A stretch of 32,933 nucleotides of DNA from JAZRZI01 sp045601325 (GCA_045601325.1 JAZRZI010000012.1:1-32933), one strand, 5' to 3'. Positions 1 to 9,052 are shown, numbered from the stretch's first letter. A program made the numbers and translations. The notes: generated from the sequence alone by a model not told the origin.

Positions 1-120
1 TGGTCAATAGAAACAAAACAATTACATTCTTCTTCAAGAACGGACAACAAATAAATATAAATTTATAAGAAATGGTGCTAGAATAGAGTCAATCTATAAG
101 CATCATTTTATTTTGCTTAT

Positions 121-190
121 TATAGGGGGTTTCAAATTTTCACGATTATGGGTGGGGGTTGCACTCCAAATTGGTATAGGGGGTTGCAAT
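121..190. repeat. Iterated GGGGGTT motif cluster, possible IS end
   Basis: The motif GGGGGTT followed by TCA or GCA occurs three times, at 125, 154 and 179. Two of the copies are preceded by TATA. Regularly spaced copies of a short motif near an end resemble the multiple terminal repeats of IS21-type elements, but no istA or istB gene is present. The link to an IS is therefore inference; it may be a solo end left after decay. Confidence 0.35.
128..155 (+). repeat. 28-nt direct repeat, left copy
   Basis: This stretch matches 1739-1766 at 26 of 28 positions, in the same orientation. The core TTCACGATTATGGGTGG is identical. The two copies lie about 1.6 kb apart on either side of the AAA ATPase gene. 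Confidence 0.75.
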
Positions 191-464
191 TGTATCATTG
201 CGCGAAGGTTTGTACAAAATAAAAGCGTGACTTCGATTTGACTAGAACGATCGAAATTTTTGTATTTTTTTCTTGTTGTTTTCTGGTTGTTTTCTAGTTA
301 AAGTGAACCAATTTTATTGAGCAAGTTCAATATTTTATAATGGGTTGAGTGGACTGATGTTTAATGATGGTTCATCCTGTCATGGAAATGGGAGAAACAT
401 ATAATGGTATCGGTTATTATGTTCTTGCTATACTAAATTATAAAGTAAGTGTGTTTAGATTATT

Positions 465-485
465 GTTTCCCAAAAATAATATTTG
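465..485 (+). repeat. 21-nt exact direct repeat, left copy
   Basis: The segment starting GTTTCCCAAAAATAAT is repeated exactly at 2001-2021. The left copy ends at the start of the -35 box of the ATPase gene promoter. The pair lies about 1.5 kb apart, around the ATPase gene and the IS3 remnant. Confidence 0.75.
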
Positions 486-500
486 TTTAAAAATGGGAAA
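466..500. promoter_or_regulatory. Inverted repeat over the promoter, possible operator
   Basis: TTTCCCA (466-472) and TGGGAAA (494-500) form a perfect 7-bp inverted repeat with a 21-bp AT-rich spacer. It spans the -35 region of the promoter directly downstream. A repressor binding both half-sites would block transcription. The operator role is inference; a weak hairpin is the alternative. Confidence 0.4.
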
Positions 501-511
501 TGTCCTATAAT
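483..511 (+). promoter_or_regulatory. Promoter of the AAA ATPase gene
   Basis: TTGTTT (483-488), a 17-bp spacer and TATAAT (506-511). The expected transcription start is near 518, so translation must begin at the ATG at 530 and not at the upstream in-frame ATG at 500. Confidence 0.6.
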
Positions 512-529
512 CTAATCAGGTCAGCAAAA

Positions 530-1720
530 ATGAAACTAATAAATCGAAATTTCTATCTTGATAAACTTCTCGCTGTAAAAAACATTCCCGATATTAAAAT
601 TATTACGGGTGTTAGAAGAAGCGGAAAATCTAAATTACTAGATTCTTTTTATAATTTCTTACTTTTAGATTCTAAAATAAAAAATATTATTAGAATCAAA
701 TTAAATCTAAAGAAATTTGAATCTTTATTAAACCCAGATAATCTTTATGATTATATAGACAAAAAATACATTGAAGGTATTAATAACTATCTAATCATCG
801 ATGAAATACAAGAATGCATTGGTTTTGAAAGAGTAATTAATAGTCTTTATGAAGAAGAGAGATTTGACATTTATTTGTCTGGTTCAAATGCATTTATGCT
901 ATCAAGTGATTTAGCAACGTTGTTCGGAGGCAGATACATAGATATCAAAATGTATCCGTTTTCTTTTAAAGAATTCAACATATATTTTGAAAATAAAAAC
1001 CCTATTGAATCTTTTGATGAATACGTTCAAAAAGGCGGAATGGCTGGATCATATTTGTATCGATCCAAAGAATTAGCGAATGATTACATTAATGGTATTT
1101 ATAAGAAGACTATTTCAAAAGATATTGTAAAAAGATTTAATATCGATAACGAACCACTCTTATTAATGATTGCAGATTATTTGATGGATAACGTAGGAAA
1201 CAAAACGTCATTAAGGAATATAGCCAATGCATTGACATCAAATTCTTATGTTGCTAATCATAAAACAGTTGGTTCTTATATAGATTATCTTTGTAGATCG
1301 TTCCTTTTTTATCCATTTATGAGATACGATATTAAAGGTTCTAAATTTTTAGAATCCGATAAGAAATATTATTTATCTGATTTATCATTTAGATTTGCAA
1401 ATATCGGCATGAAAAATATGGATTATGGAAGGCTATATGAAAATCTTGTAGCGATAGAACTTCTTAGAAGAGGATATGAAGTCTATGTCGGTGTATTGTA
1501 TGATAAAGAAATAGATTTTGTTGCTATTAAAAATGGCTATAAATATTACATTCAAGTAAGCGATGACATTTCTAGAAAAGAAACATTTGAAAGAGAAGTT
1601 AGGCCGCTTTTAAGCATTAAAGATGCCTATCCTAAAATATTGTTGGCTCGAACAAAACATGATGAAAGTCAATTTGAAGGTATTAGAATTATTGATTTAG
1701 GCGAATGGCTTTCTAAATAA
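530..1720 (+). CDS. AAA+ ATPase with DUF4143 (ATP-binding protein)
   Basis: This is a cytoplasmic P-loop ATPase of the widespread AAA_14/DUF4143 family. The family is found in bacteria and archaea in accessory regions, and its substrate is unknown. The N-terminal half carries a Walker A loop, GVRRSGKSKLL, about 28-38 residues in, and a Walker B-like LIIDEIQE. A SGSNA motif follows, as in sensor-type loops. The C-terminal half is the DUF4143 nuclease-fold-like module with an EIDFVA motif near the end. The length of 396 residues is normal for the family. I chose the ATG at 530 because the TATAAT box at 506-511 lies downstream of the other in-frame ATG at 500. The gene stands alone between direct repeats and IS remains, which suggests it is an acquired accessory gene. 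Confidence 0.85.
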   Translation: MKLINRNFYLDKLLAVKNIPDIKIITGVRRSGKSKLLDSFYNFLLLDSKIKNIIRIKLNLKKFESLLNPDNLYDYIDKKYIEGINNYLIIDEIQECIGFERVINSLYEEERFDIYLSGSNAFMLSSDLATLFGGRYIDIKMYPFSFKEFNIYFENKNPIESFDEYVQKGGMAGSYLYRSKELANDYINGIYKKTISKDIVKRFNIDNEPLLLMIADYLMDNVGNKTSLRNIANALTSNSYVANHKTVGSYIDYLCRSFLFYPFMRYDIKGSKFLESDKKYYLSDLSFRFANIGMKNMDYGRLYENLVAIELLRRGYEVYVGVLYDKEIDFVAIKNGYKYYIQVSDDISRKETFEREVRPLLSIKDAYPKILLARTKHDESQFEGIRIIDLGEWLSK

Positions 1721-1738
1721 TTTTTTTATGGCATTTTT

Positions 1739-1766
1739 GGTTTCATAATTTCACGATTATGGGTGG
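1739..1766 (+). repeat. 28-nt direct repeat, right copy
   Basis: This is the partner of 128-155 (26 of 28 identical). It begins 19 bases after the ATPase stop codon and abuts the IS3-type remnant. Confidence 0.75.
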
Positions 1767-1767
1767 T

Positions 1768-1985
1768 GAACTAGTCAACAAAAAGTAGACACAATTTATC
1801 AATTTCGTGGACACAATTTCTTGATAAGCAGACACCCTCATTAAATAAATTAGAAACAAGCATGATTTGAAAAGTAGACATCTTTAACTTGTTTTGGCGT
1901 TAAATAGTTTAAAGCACAGGCCGGTCTTTTTTCGTTAAAGAAAATAATATAATTCTCATTTGAAAGTAAGTTTTTACCGATTTAG
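1768..1985 (-). mobile_element. Decayed IS3-family element end
   Basis: Between the right 28-nt repeat and about 1985 lies the 3' part of an insertion sequence read on the minus strand: a transposase tail followed by about 80 non-coding bases. The motif GACACAATTT occurs twice in that non-coding part, with the two copies followed by TATCAAT and CTTGATA, as expected for repeats near an IS end. The rest of the element is missing, so it cannot move by itself. Confidence 0.55.
1850..1981 (-). pseudogene. IS3-family transposase C-terminal fragment
   Basis: The minus-strand frame encodes 43 residues that include NEKRPACALNYLTP and end at a TAA. This matches the C-terminal part of the IS3/IS150-type DDE integrase core, where a Y-N-x-x-R-P-H-x-A-L-x-x-x-T-P block is conserved. 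The frame is closed upstream by a stop (1982-1984), so the catalytic DDE residues are absent. It is a non-functional remnant. Confidence 0.75.
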
Positions 1986-2000
1986 TGCGTTTCAATCCTC

Positions 2001-2021
2001 GTTTCCCAAAAATAATATTTG
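2001..2021 (+). repeat. 21-nt exact direct repeat, right copy
   Basis: Identical to 465-485. Here it is not followed by the inverted partner TGGGAAA or by a TATAAT box, so it looks like a duplicated piece and not a second promoter. Confidence 0.75.
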
Positions 2022-2216
2022 GTAAGTCTAACTTCTATCCGATTCATTTTTTGGTTTTTACGAAACTAACGATGACATTATATTTGGACAATAATTTAAG
2101 GATGATAGAATGCAAAGCATTGCATTATATTACTTGCTGTGATTGAAAACCTAGGCTTGTCAAAAAAATTATATTTTTGAAATTTATATGATATATATTA
2201 AAGGGGGTTCTTATAT

Positions 2217-5200
2217 ATGAATAGAAATATTAGATATTTAACCATACTTGGCCTATCTTTATTAGCTGCAGTAACGACCATTTCATCTTTCAATGCACAT
2301 AAACATAGTGAGCATGTTACTAACGCTGAGGCTTGTTCCCATTCTCATGTTGAACATTACAAAGGTTCTTTCGCTAACGGAAAAGGACAGGTTGAACATT
2401 GGGCGTGTTGTTCTTGCCATAAAGCTTGGGCAGACGAAGATAAAACAATATATTTAGGAAACACCCTAACTAACAGAGAAAACATAGAATTCACAACAGA
2501 ATATGCTTATGGCAATTCTTATTACGATAGTGACTGGTCATGGGGAACTTCTATGTATCCAGTTTATGACTCTAATAGAGGAATTATGTTTGAGACATCC
2601 ATAATGGCGGAATGTAGCAAATCGTATGTAGAAATTACCGCTCCTAGTTCATTAGAAGCAAATCAAGCATATGGCTTTGCTATTAAGAATAATACCGATA
2701 GCACTTTGAATATTGTAATATTATCTCGTTCATGGAATAGTGGGGATAGAGTTAATGTTTATACAATTTCTCCTAATGCTGAACTAACTTTTACAACTAA
2801 AAATATTGGTTTATGGAACTATGACGCCTCTAAAGGTGTTTCGTTAGAATTTACTAATTCTTCTGGTGGTTCATTTAACGGAAGCATAACTGTTTCGCTT
2901 CCAAAAATATACACAAACAATTTAAGCGACTATATTGGTGGTATCCAAGATGCTGATTGGATCAATTTTTCTAGTGGAGAAGTTGACTTTGAACATGGTT
3001 TTTATTTCTATAGAAATATAAGTGATGCCGCTAGCTCAGTTTTACATATTATAGATAGAGTGATATTTAATGATAATGTTTATACAGGCATTGAATTCCA
3101 TGTTTATAATGATTCATCAGTTGATGCTTCTAATGGCACTGCTTGGAATGAAAGTTGGCAGCCTAGAGGCTATAAAATATCCACATTAACCGCGAATAGT
3201 TGGAGCGCTGTTTTTATTCCTTCTTATGTTTGGAATGATTCGAATTCAATGGTTTCTATTTATGATTTAACCGCAAAAATAGGTGGAGTGGCGAAAATTG
3301 CGGATTTCCGTCTTGTTAAATATGCATTCGGACCAGAATCAAATCAATTCATTACTCTTGAGAGTTTATCCTGGGCTCACGCTAATAAGATTTATAACAA
3401 AGACAAAGGTTTTGCGTTTAATATTTCGACAACATCAGGTTCCTTTGTCACTGAAGGATTAGATCAATTAGATGCTTCTAAATATAAAGGTTATGAGTTC
3501 TATGTATACAACAACTCAGAAACTGATATGTCTATGTTTGCAACCGCTGATTTTTCTTATAACACAATGTTTGGTACCCTTCCTAGCAAAGTTTGGACTA
3601 AGTGTGAAATTCCTGCTAGCGATGTTAATAGAGGTAATAAACAGTATTTCTATCCTAGTTTGCCTAATGGTTCATTAATAGTTACTTATTTTGAACGTAT
3701 CCTTCTAGATAGCATTGAATGTGAAACTCAATATATCGACTTAAACATTTCAACTAACGGTCAATTAGACACAAATAAAACTGTTACATTAAGCATTGCA
3801 GATGTAAATGGCGTTTCTTCTGTTGATAAAGTTGTATTCGATGGTGCGATTATCTCTAATAGTGGAACATTTAAAGTTAGCCAATTTGGTTATGCTTTTG
3901 GGCCTAAAAAGTTATATGTTGATTTCACATTCAAGGGTATAACTTATGTTTCTCAAGAGTATGATGTAGTGTTATGTTCTAAGTTAATTTCTTCTAAAAC
4001 AGATTTAGATTCCTTCTTATCAATAGCAGAAAGTATTGCTGATGATGAATCTAATTTAGCGTATGACGGCTACTTTGCTTTAAGAAATGATATTGCTTAT
4101 AACGGCGAATGGAATTGTGGTCATGGAAGAAACGACTACCTTGCATATGGGTTACAATTCAATCCAAATGCTGGCTTTAGAGGAACATTTGATGGTAGTG
4201 GCTATAAGATTGAAGGATTAGTTCCATCTGCTAGTCAAAGTGGTGACTGGAACGGAAATAGCTTTATCTTTAAACTTGCTCAATCAGGTGTCATTAAAAA
4301 TGTGGCATTTACAAACGCATCATTAGTGTCATCTGGTGGATATGTAACAACCATTGGCGAAGGCACAATTAATGATGTCTATGTATCATATAGCAATACA
4401 TTTAGTTATTGCGATGGACTAGGAACATTCTTCTATTATGATCGTTCTAATGATTTAGGTTCCCCAGATACTTCTTATAAATACTCAAGTCCAATGACGA
4501 TTACAAACTGTTATGTCGATGCTTCTAATTTAAATTATGGTTCGGTTACTGAAGCTAATATTCACGCTTTAGGTTCTAAAAAATACGGAAAAGTTTCTTT
4601 TAGAAATGTTTATGCAGTAGTCCCATCCGCAATTAAAGAGCAAGCTTTATTAACTGATTTTTCTAACTCCGGAAGCTTTGTTGCTAATAGCGAAATAGAA
4701 TTGGCAAAAAACAAAGTCATTATTGATGATATAAATATTAATTTTACGTCTTTAGTGTTTTCTAGAAATGACATAGTTATTCCTAGGGAATATGTTGATA
4801 ATTCAAGCTCTTATTTTGTTTCTCCTGGTCAATCTGATTACTCAATTTATCTTGATGATTATTTAGAACAAAGTGCGATTGATGCTGCATCATTATTGAT
4901 TGGTAAAGTTAATGAATTTGCTCACGCTCAAATATATGTCTCAATTAATCCATTGCCACAAACAAAGCAAAATTATGCCATTACAATATCAAACGATAAT
5001 ACAAATGCATTAGATTATTCGGTATCCGTAGATAGTAATAAGAATGCATCATTAACCGCTCATTGCTTTAATGGTATTAGACTTGCCGTGTTGCGCTTTT
5101 TAAATAGTACGATCGGCTACCAAACAATGAACTACGATTATACTTTCTATTCCAAATCCAATACTTCTAATTACACATTAACAGAATTTAGCAATACATA

Positions 5201-6557
5201 TCACATGGCGGCATCTGGCGCTACTGAAGGTGCTTATTACCCTAACGATAACGCTCATGATGCTGGGCTTATTGGCTTGGATGATGTTTGGATGAATGTA
5301 ATAAAAGAAGATGATTCAACTAAGAGTGGTCATTATCACAATTTGTTCTACTTTATTTCACCTGAAATGTATTATTCCTCTCACCCGGATTGGTTCACTC
5401 CAGATATGAATCAAACTGGTGGATATTTCAAGCCACAATCTAATGGCATTTTCAATTCAAATCTTTGTTTTGCCGCTCATGGAAATAGTAGCGAACTAAA
5501 TGCGTTAAAGGATGTTTTCTACGCTAGATTAAAATCGGTTATTTTATCTAACCCTAATAAGAATATGATTTGTATTGGCCAACACGATAACGGTATTGAT
5601 TATTATTGCCAATGTGATGCTTGTAAATCATTATCAAATCCAAATACTCCAATTTTAAACTTCTTAAATGATTTGTCTTCTAGAATAAAATCAGATAGTG
5701 ATATCAATAGGGATATTTACTTATACACAATGGCGTATCGCGCTACTCAAAACGCCCCAAGTGATGTTACAGTGGATGATCACGTTGGAGTGTTTCTTGC
5801 TCCTATTAATGCTAATTATGCATATCCATTAAATGATGCTAGCAATAACTCCGATGCTAGAAATATGATACTTGGGTGGAAAAATATTTGTAAAAATCTT
5901 GCATTCTATCTTTATGAAACTAACTTTATTGATTTCTTCTCACCTTTTTACAACTACGAAGTTGCAATTCAAAATAACAATTTCTTAAATGAGTTAAATG
6001 CTAAGTATGTTTACTATTGTTCATGTGTTCAAAACGAGCATCAATCAGGCTTTGGAGAATTCCGTAAATACTTAACCGCTAGAAGTACGACAGATGTTGA
6101 TGCAACTTATTCTCAAATAGTGAACGAATTCTTTGCTACTAATGGTTATTATGGGCCAGCAGGACCAACTGTAAAGACATACTTTGAAGGTTTAAATAAT
6201 ATTATGAAAGACAAAAAATCTTCCTATTCTTCCATTTATAATAGCGAAGTCATGGAAGTGTTTTCTGGAACATCAATCCAAAACAAACTTGGAGATTGGA
6301 AAGAAAGCCTTGAAAACGCCAGAGATTCTTTAGATTCTAACGATCCGAATTATTCACTTTATGTCGAACATATAAATATCGAATTATTGTTTATAAGATA
6401 TTCAAAATACATTTCGACGTGGTTTAGTCATAAGTGGTATAGCGGTGATTCTGCAAGCAAGTTTATTAGCGATTGTCAATCTCTTGGAATTTACTATATT
6501 CAAGAAGGTGTCTTGTTAACAGAAGATTCTCTTGATGACCATAAAATAACTTTATAG
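2217..6557 (+). CDS. Secreted DUF4838 glycosidase-like multidomain protein
   Basis: A 1446-residue exported protein. A signal peptide covers about residues 1-39. It is followed by a Cys/His-rich module (C40, H42, H44, H47, then HWACCSCH at 61-68) that is shared with two other secreted proteins in this window. Beta-sandwich-like segments fill about 90-600. A GTFDGSGYKIEGL beta-helix (GLUG-like) motif lies near 655. An alpha-glucuronidase-type N-terminal domain begins near 870. A DUF4838 domain runs from about 990, with HPDWF, then GQHDNG followed by CQCDAC near 1120. DUF4838 proteins belong to the TIM-barrel glycosidase clan; the substrate is unknown. An AAAGGGGG ribosome site sits 9 bases before the ATG. 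No LPXTG motif or C-terminal membrane helix is visible, so release into the medium or binding through the N-terminal module is possible. Confidence 0.8.
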   Translation: MNRNIRYLTILGLSLLAAVTTISSFNAHKHSEHVTNAEACSHSHVEHYKGSFANGKGQVEHWACCSCHKAWADEDKTIYLGNTLTNRENIEFTTEYAYGNSYYDSDWSWGTSMYPVYDSNRGIMFETSIMAECSKSYVEITAPSSLEANQAYGFAIKNNTDSTLNIVILSRSWNSGDRVNVYTISPNAELTFTTKNIGLWNYDASKGVSLEFTNSSGGSFNGSITVSLPKIYTNNLSDYIGGIQDADWINFSSGEVDFEHGFYFYRNISDAASSVLHIIDRVIFNDNVYTGIEFHVYNDSSVDASNGTAWNESWQPRGYKISTLTANSWSAVFIPSYVWNDSNSMVSIYDLTAKIGGVAKIADFRLVKYAFGPESNQFITLESLSWAHANKIYNKDKGFAFNISTTSGSFVTEGLDQLDASKYKGYEFYVYNNSETDMSMFATADFSYNTMFGTLPSKVWTKCEIPASDVNRGNKQYFYPSLPNGSLIVTYFERILLDSIECETQYIDLNISTNGQLDTNKTVTLSIADVNGVSSVDKVVFDGAIISNSGTFKVSQFGYAFGPKKLYVDFTFKGITYVSQEYDVVLCSKLISSKTDLDSFLSIAESIADDESNLAYDGYFALRNDIAYNGEWNCGHGRNDYLAYGLQFNPNAGFRGTFDGSGYKIEGLVPSASQSGDWNGNSFIFKLAQSGVIKNVAFTNASLVSSGGYVTTIGEGTINDVYVSYSNTFSYCDGLGTFFYYDRSNDLGSPDTSYKYSSPMTITNCYVDASNLNYGSVTEANIHALGSKKYGKVSFRNVYAVVPSAIKEQALLTDFSNSGSFVANSEIELAKNKVIIDDININFTSLVFSRNDIVIPREYVDNSSSYFVSPGQSDYSIYLDDYLEQSAIDAASLLIGKVNEFAHAQIYVSINPLPQTKQNYAITISNDNTNALDYSVSVDSNKNASLTAHCFNGIRLAVLRFLNSTIGYQTMNYDYTFYSKSNTSNYTLTEFSNTYHMAASGATEGAYYPNDNAHDAGLIGLDDVWMNVIKEDDSTKSGHYHNLFYFISPEMYYSSHPDWFTPDMNQTGGYFKPQSNGIFNSNLCFAAHGNSSELNALKDVFYARLKSVILSNPNKNMICIGQHDNGIDYYCQCDACKSLSNPNTPILNFLNDLSSRIKSDSDINRDIYLYTMAYRATQNAPSDVTVDDHVGVFLAPINANYAYPLNDASNNSDARNMILGWKNICKNLAFYLYETNFIDFFSPFYNYEVAIQNNNFLNELNAKYVYYCSCVQNEHQSGFGEFRKYLTARSTTDVDATYSQIVNEFFATNGYYGPAGPTVKTYFEGLNNIMKDKKSSYSSIYNSEVMEVFSGTSIQNKLGDWKESLENARDSLDSNDPNYSLYVEHINIELLFIRYSKYISTWFSHKWYSGDSASKFISDCQSLGIYYIQEGVLLTEDSLDDHKITL

Positions 6558-6731
6558 AACTTTTCCCTTATATTGGTAAGTTAAAATAATTGCCATTTTT
6601 CAAAAAATAAAATATTAATATTTTAGATATTGCCTCTTTTATATCAATTTATGTAAATTGCCTTTTCAATATTAAAAAAATATGATTTTTTGTATTTTTA
6701 TGAATAGAATATAGTCAAAGAGGTTTTTATT

Positions 6732-8303
6732 ATGAGAAAGAACACTAAAAAGTTTTCTTTAGTTGTTGTGGGCTTGTCTTTGTCTGCAGCGGTAATTTGC
6801 CTTACGAGCAATTCTAATTTGTTTTCTCCTATTTCAAATGTTAACGCTGAAACTTGTTCTCACATTCACGTTGAGCATTATGACCACGTAAGAACAAACG
6901 AAGGAGTCCTTGGACATATTGAACACTGGGCTTGTTGCGAATGTCACAACGCGTGGGCAGATGAAGCTAGAACAATTCCACTTGGTTTGACAACTGAGGA
7001 TAGAACGAAAATTAATGACACATTAGAGAATTATAAGTTTAACTGGGGTCAATCTTTCATGGTCGCTAAATACGATCAAGATTTAGATGAAATTATTCAC
7101 GTTATGGATCATTTCACAATTTCTAGTGAAGGTGAAGACCCATATTCACTTATTGAAGTAGTAGGTGGAAACCAATTCACTGGTAACGATGGTGTTCTAA
7201 CCGGCGTTAAAAACGATACTGGTTCTACTTTAGTTTTAACTATCATGAACATAGATTGGGGTAACGCAGTTAGTTACACTTTACCTAATGGTGAATGGTT
7301 TAATTTTACAATCGATCAAAACGTTTGGAACTTCGATGGCGTTAAAATCGGTGGTGCATTTATGTTTAAAAACCCATCTAAACAAGCTGTCGATGGAAAA
7401 TTATCATTTAGAAGCATAAAAGCTTCACCTACTGGTATTGCATGTCCTGATTATGCTATTACATCTGACATCGTTCCAGGTTGGACAACATTCACCACAA
7501 AAGTTAATGAACCATTCTATGGAAAATGTACAGAATTTGATTTATCTTCCGTTAGTGGCAACTTTGCAATCGTGTGGAATAACATAGTTCCAGCTGATCA
7601 ATCTTACATCAAAGCAAACATCAGCTTATATAATCCAACTGGTCACGCTATTAATAACATTCAAATGAATGCCGCAGATAGTGCTTGGGGTACATTGCAA
7701 TCATTTAGCTTTAATTTAAACCCAGGATGGAATACTATTTCAATTCCTACAGGTTTTATGAACCATCCAACTATTAAAATGATTTCAATTAACATTTCTA
7801 ATTACTCAGAATGGGCTTCTAGTGGTTGGAAAGCATCACTTATTAGATTGTTTGTTGCTAACGAAACAACTCGTATTCAAGATTTCGCAATCAATTCTAA
7901 TATCACTAATTGGGATTCATTCATTCAAAAAGAAGATACAACTGATTATGGCCAAGTTACTGTTTGTGATTTAACAAATGATGGCAGCACACACGTTGAC
8001 ATCGTTTGGAATGGTGTTACACCAATTTCAGCAGATACATATGATGCTTATTACTTTGCAATCTATAATCCAACCGAAAGCACATTTAGTAATTTAACTT
8101 TCAATGTTTCTGATTCTGACTGGTACTCATTATACAGCGTTGGTTTCTCATTATTACCTGGATGGAATAGAATTCTATTAGCAGGAAACGCTTTTGCAAA
8201 TACCGCAACAACTCTCTCCACGTTTAGATTCCAAGTAGATGTTGCTTCCTTATTATCAAATACATCTTGGAAAATTACTAATTTCTTTGGATTATCTATA
8301 TAA
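6732..8303 (+). CDS. Secreted protein with Cys/His N-terminal module and repeated beta domains
   Basis: A 523-residue exported protein of unknown function. The signal peptide ends near NVNA at residue 39. The next 35 residues repeat the Cys/His module of the upstream protein (C42, H44, H46, H49, then HWACCECH at 65-72, followed by AWADEA). The rest is Trp- and Asn-rich and looks like beta-sandwich units. Two copies of about 140 residues, near 240-375 and 380-523, share the blocks IVWN, YNPT, a central SDSxW or ADSxW, and LxPGWN. Carbohydrate binding is a reasonable guess from the aromatic-rich sandwich pattern but is not shown. An AAAGAGG ribosome site precedes the ATG. A strong terminator follows the gene. 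It may act with the DUF4838 protein upstream. Confidence 0.75.
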   Translation: MRKNTKKFSLVVVGLSLSAAVICLTSNSNLFSPISNVNAETCSHIHVEHYDHVRTNEGVLGHIEHWACCECHNAWADEARTIPLGLTTEDRTKINDTLENYKFNWGQSFMVAKYDQDLDEIIHVMDHFTISSEGEDPYSLIEVVGGNQFTGNDGVLTGVKNDTGSTLVLTIMNIDWGNAVSYTLPNGEWFNFTIDQNVWNFDGVKIGGAFMFKNPSKQAVDGKLSFRSIKASPTGIACPDYAITSDIVPGWTTFTTKVNEPFYGKCTEFDLSSVSGNFAIVWNNIVPADQSYIKANISLYNPTGHAINNIQMNAADSAWGTLQSFSFNLNPGWNTISIPTGFMNHPTIKMISINISNYSEWASSGWKASLIRLFVANETTRIQDFAINSNITNWDSFIQKEDTTDYGQVTVCDLTNDGSTHVDIVWNGVTPISADTYDAYYFAIYNPTESTFSNLTFNVSDSDWYSLYSVGFSLLPGWNRILLAGNAFANTATTLSTFRFQVDVASLLSNTSWKITNFFGLSI

Positions 8304-8329
8304 CTTAGATTTAATCGAATAGGTATGTA

Positions 8330-8355
8330 GGGTACGATTCAATTCGTACCCTTTT
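8330..8355 (+). terminator. Rho-independent terminator
   Basis: GGGTACGA (8330-8337) pairs with TCGTACCC (8344-8351) around a 6-base loop, followed by TTTT. It closes transcription of the secreted protein gene. Confidence 0.8.
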
Positions 8356-8560
8356 AAAATGGCTCTTGAATTTTTGCAATGATTTGACAAAGTATCTTGT
8401 TAGATGAAAATGTCAATGCAACATAATCGGCATTTTTTCTACTAGTGAAATTAATATAACGATATTTGTTGCGTTTAGTTTGACAAAAATTGCATTTAAA
8501 GTAGTTATGCTTTATATTGTTTCCATAGCAAAAAGAGTTGAGCTCTGAATAATGACTAAC
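8354..8560 (-). pseudogene. Unassigned minus-strand gene fragment with CNFC motif
   Basis: An open frame of 68 codons with no ATG, bounded by a TGA upstream (8561-8563) and a TAA at 8354-8356. It contains a C-x-x-C pair (KCNFCQT) followed by basic and aromatic residues. This looks like a truncated protein tail with a possible metal-binding knuckle. I cannot name the family. Its 3' end overlaps the terminator of the convergent gene, which argues against it being intact. Confidence 0.3.
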
Positions 8561-8626
8561 TCATTGCAACAACTTGTTTGTGATAAGTTTTCAAAGATCA
8601 ATTCCTGCTGCTTAAAAACTTTTGGA

Positions 8627-8797
8627 CTATTTCTTCATAGTCCTAATTAGCGATGGTTTAAGACAGACATCTTTCTTGGGGATGCGCTTAATACCAATCG
8701 CATTCATAAACTCCTCTCCGAACGATTCAAGCGTAAGTTCATAAGGAGTTTTATTTTTGTTTGATGCTCTAATATAAGAATTATTAAACTCACTGCG
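8627..8797 (-). pseudogene. IS30-like transposase C-terminal fragment
   Basis: The minus-strand frame contains NKTPYELTLESFGEEF and then GIKRIPKKDVCLKPSL, ending at a TAG. The pattern TPYEL-x(n)-G-I-x-x-I-x-x-x-x-V-x-L-K-P-S-L is the usual end of IS30-type transposases in gut Firmicutes. This family assignment is from memory, not from an alignment. Upstream of about 8797 the frame continues only as the antisense of a Fic gene piece, so the transposase is cut there and cannot be active. Confidence 0.6.
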
Positions 8798-9052
8798 CTT
8801 CTTGCGGATATCAATGCGCTTCACCCTTTTAGAGAAGGCAATGGTAGAGCGCAAAGAGAATTTATCCGATATGTAGCAGGCATTAATGGCTATGGTTTAG
8901 ATTTTTCTAAAATTAGTGAAGAAGAAAACATTATCGCATGCCACGAAAGCATAAATGGAGACAATACTAAACTTGAGCATCTTATCTCTAATATCATTTT
9001 TGAATTAGATAGCAATCAAAAGCAATTGATGAAAACTGCATTTAAATTTTGA
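8789..9052 (+). pseudogene. Fic-domain protein, C-terminal fragment
   Basis: The frame reads ...DINALHPFREGNGRAQREF... with the complete Fic signature HPFREGNGR at 8822-8848 and a TGA at 9050-9052. Fic proteins transfer AMP or related groups to target proteins, using the His of this motif; many are toxins. About 87 residues remain after the junction. The N-terminal part of the Fic fold and any inhibitory helix are missing. The open frame is closed by a TGA at 8762-8764, and the point where Fic similarity stops coincides with the end of the antisense IS30-like fragment. No start codon or ribosome site suits a product. It is very probably dead, cut by the insertion sequence or by later recombination. 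Confidence 0.8.

Larger units (their letters stand above)
1..465. other. Left flank without a recognisable gene
   Basis: No recognisable gene. A short frame runs off the left edge and stops at about 68; it could be the tail of a gene but I cannot assign it. From 121 the stretch contains iterated G-rich motifs and one copy of a 28-nt repeat, listed separately. A 48-codon open frame at 364-510 has no recognisable product and overlaps the promoter of the next gene. The rest is AT-rich with no clear structure. Confidence 0.5.

Noticed and set aside
364..510. 48-codon open frame starting MMVHPVMEMGETYNG
   Set aside because: No recognisable product or ribosome site, and it runs through the promoter and inverted repeat of the next gene.
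6609..6624. Perfect 16-bp palindrome AAAATATTAATATTTT
   Set aside because: Made only of A and T in an AT-rich gap, with no T-run or promoter beside it; chance is likely.
6589..6670. Three ATTGCC-plus-T-run motifs in the gap before the second secreted gene
   Set aside because: Irregular spacing and very short; no support as an operator or repeat array.
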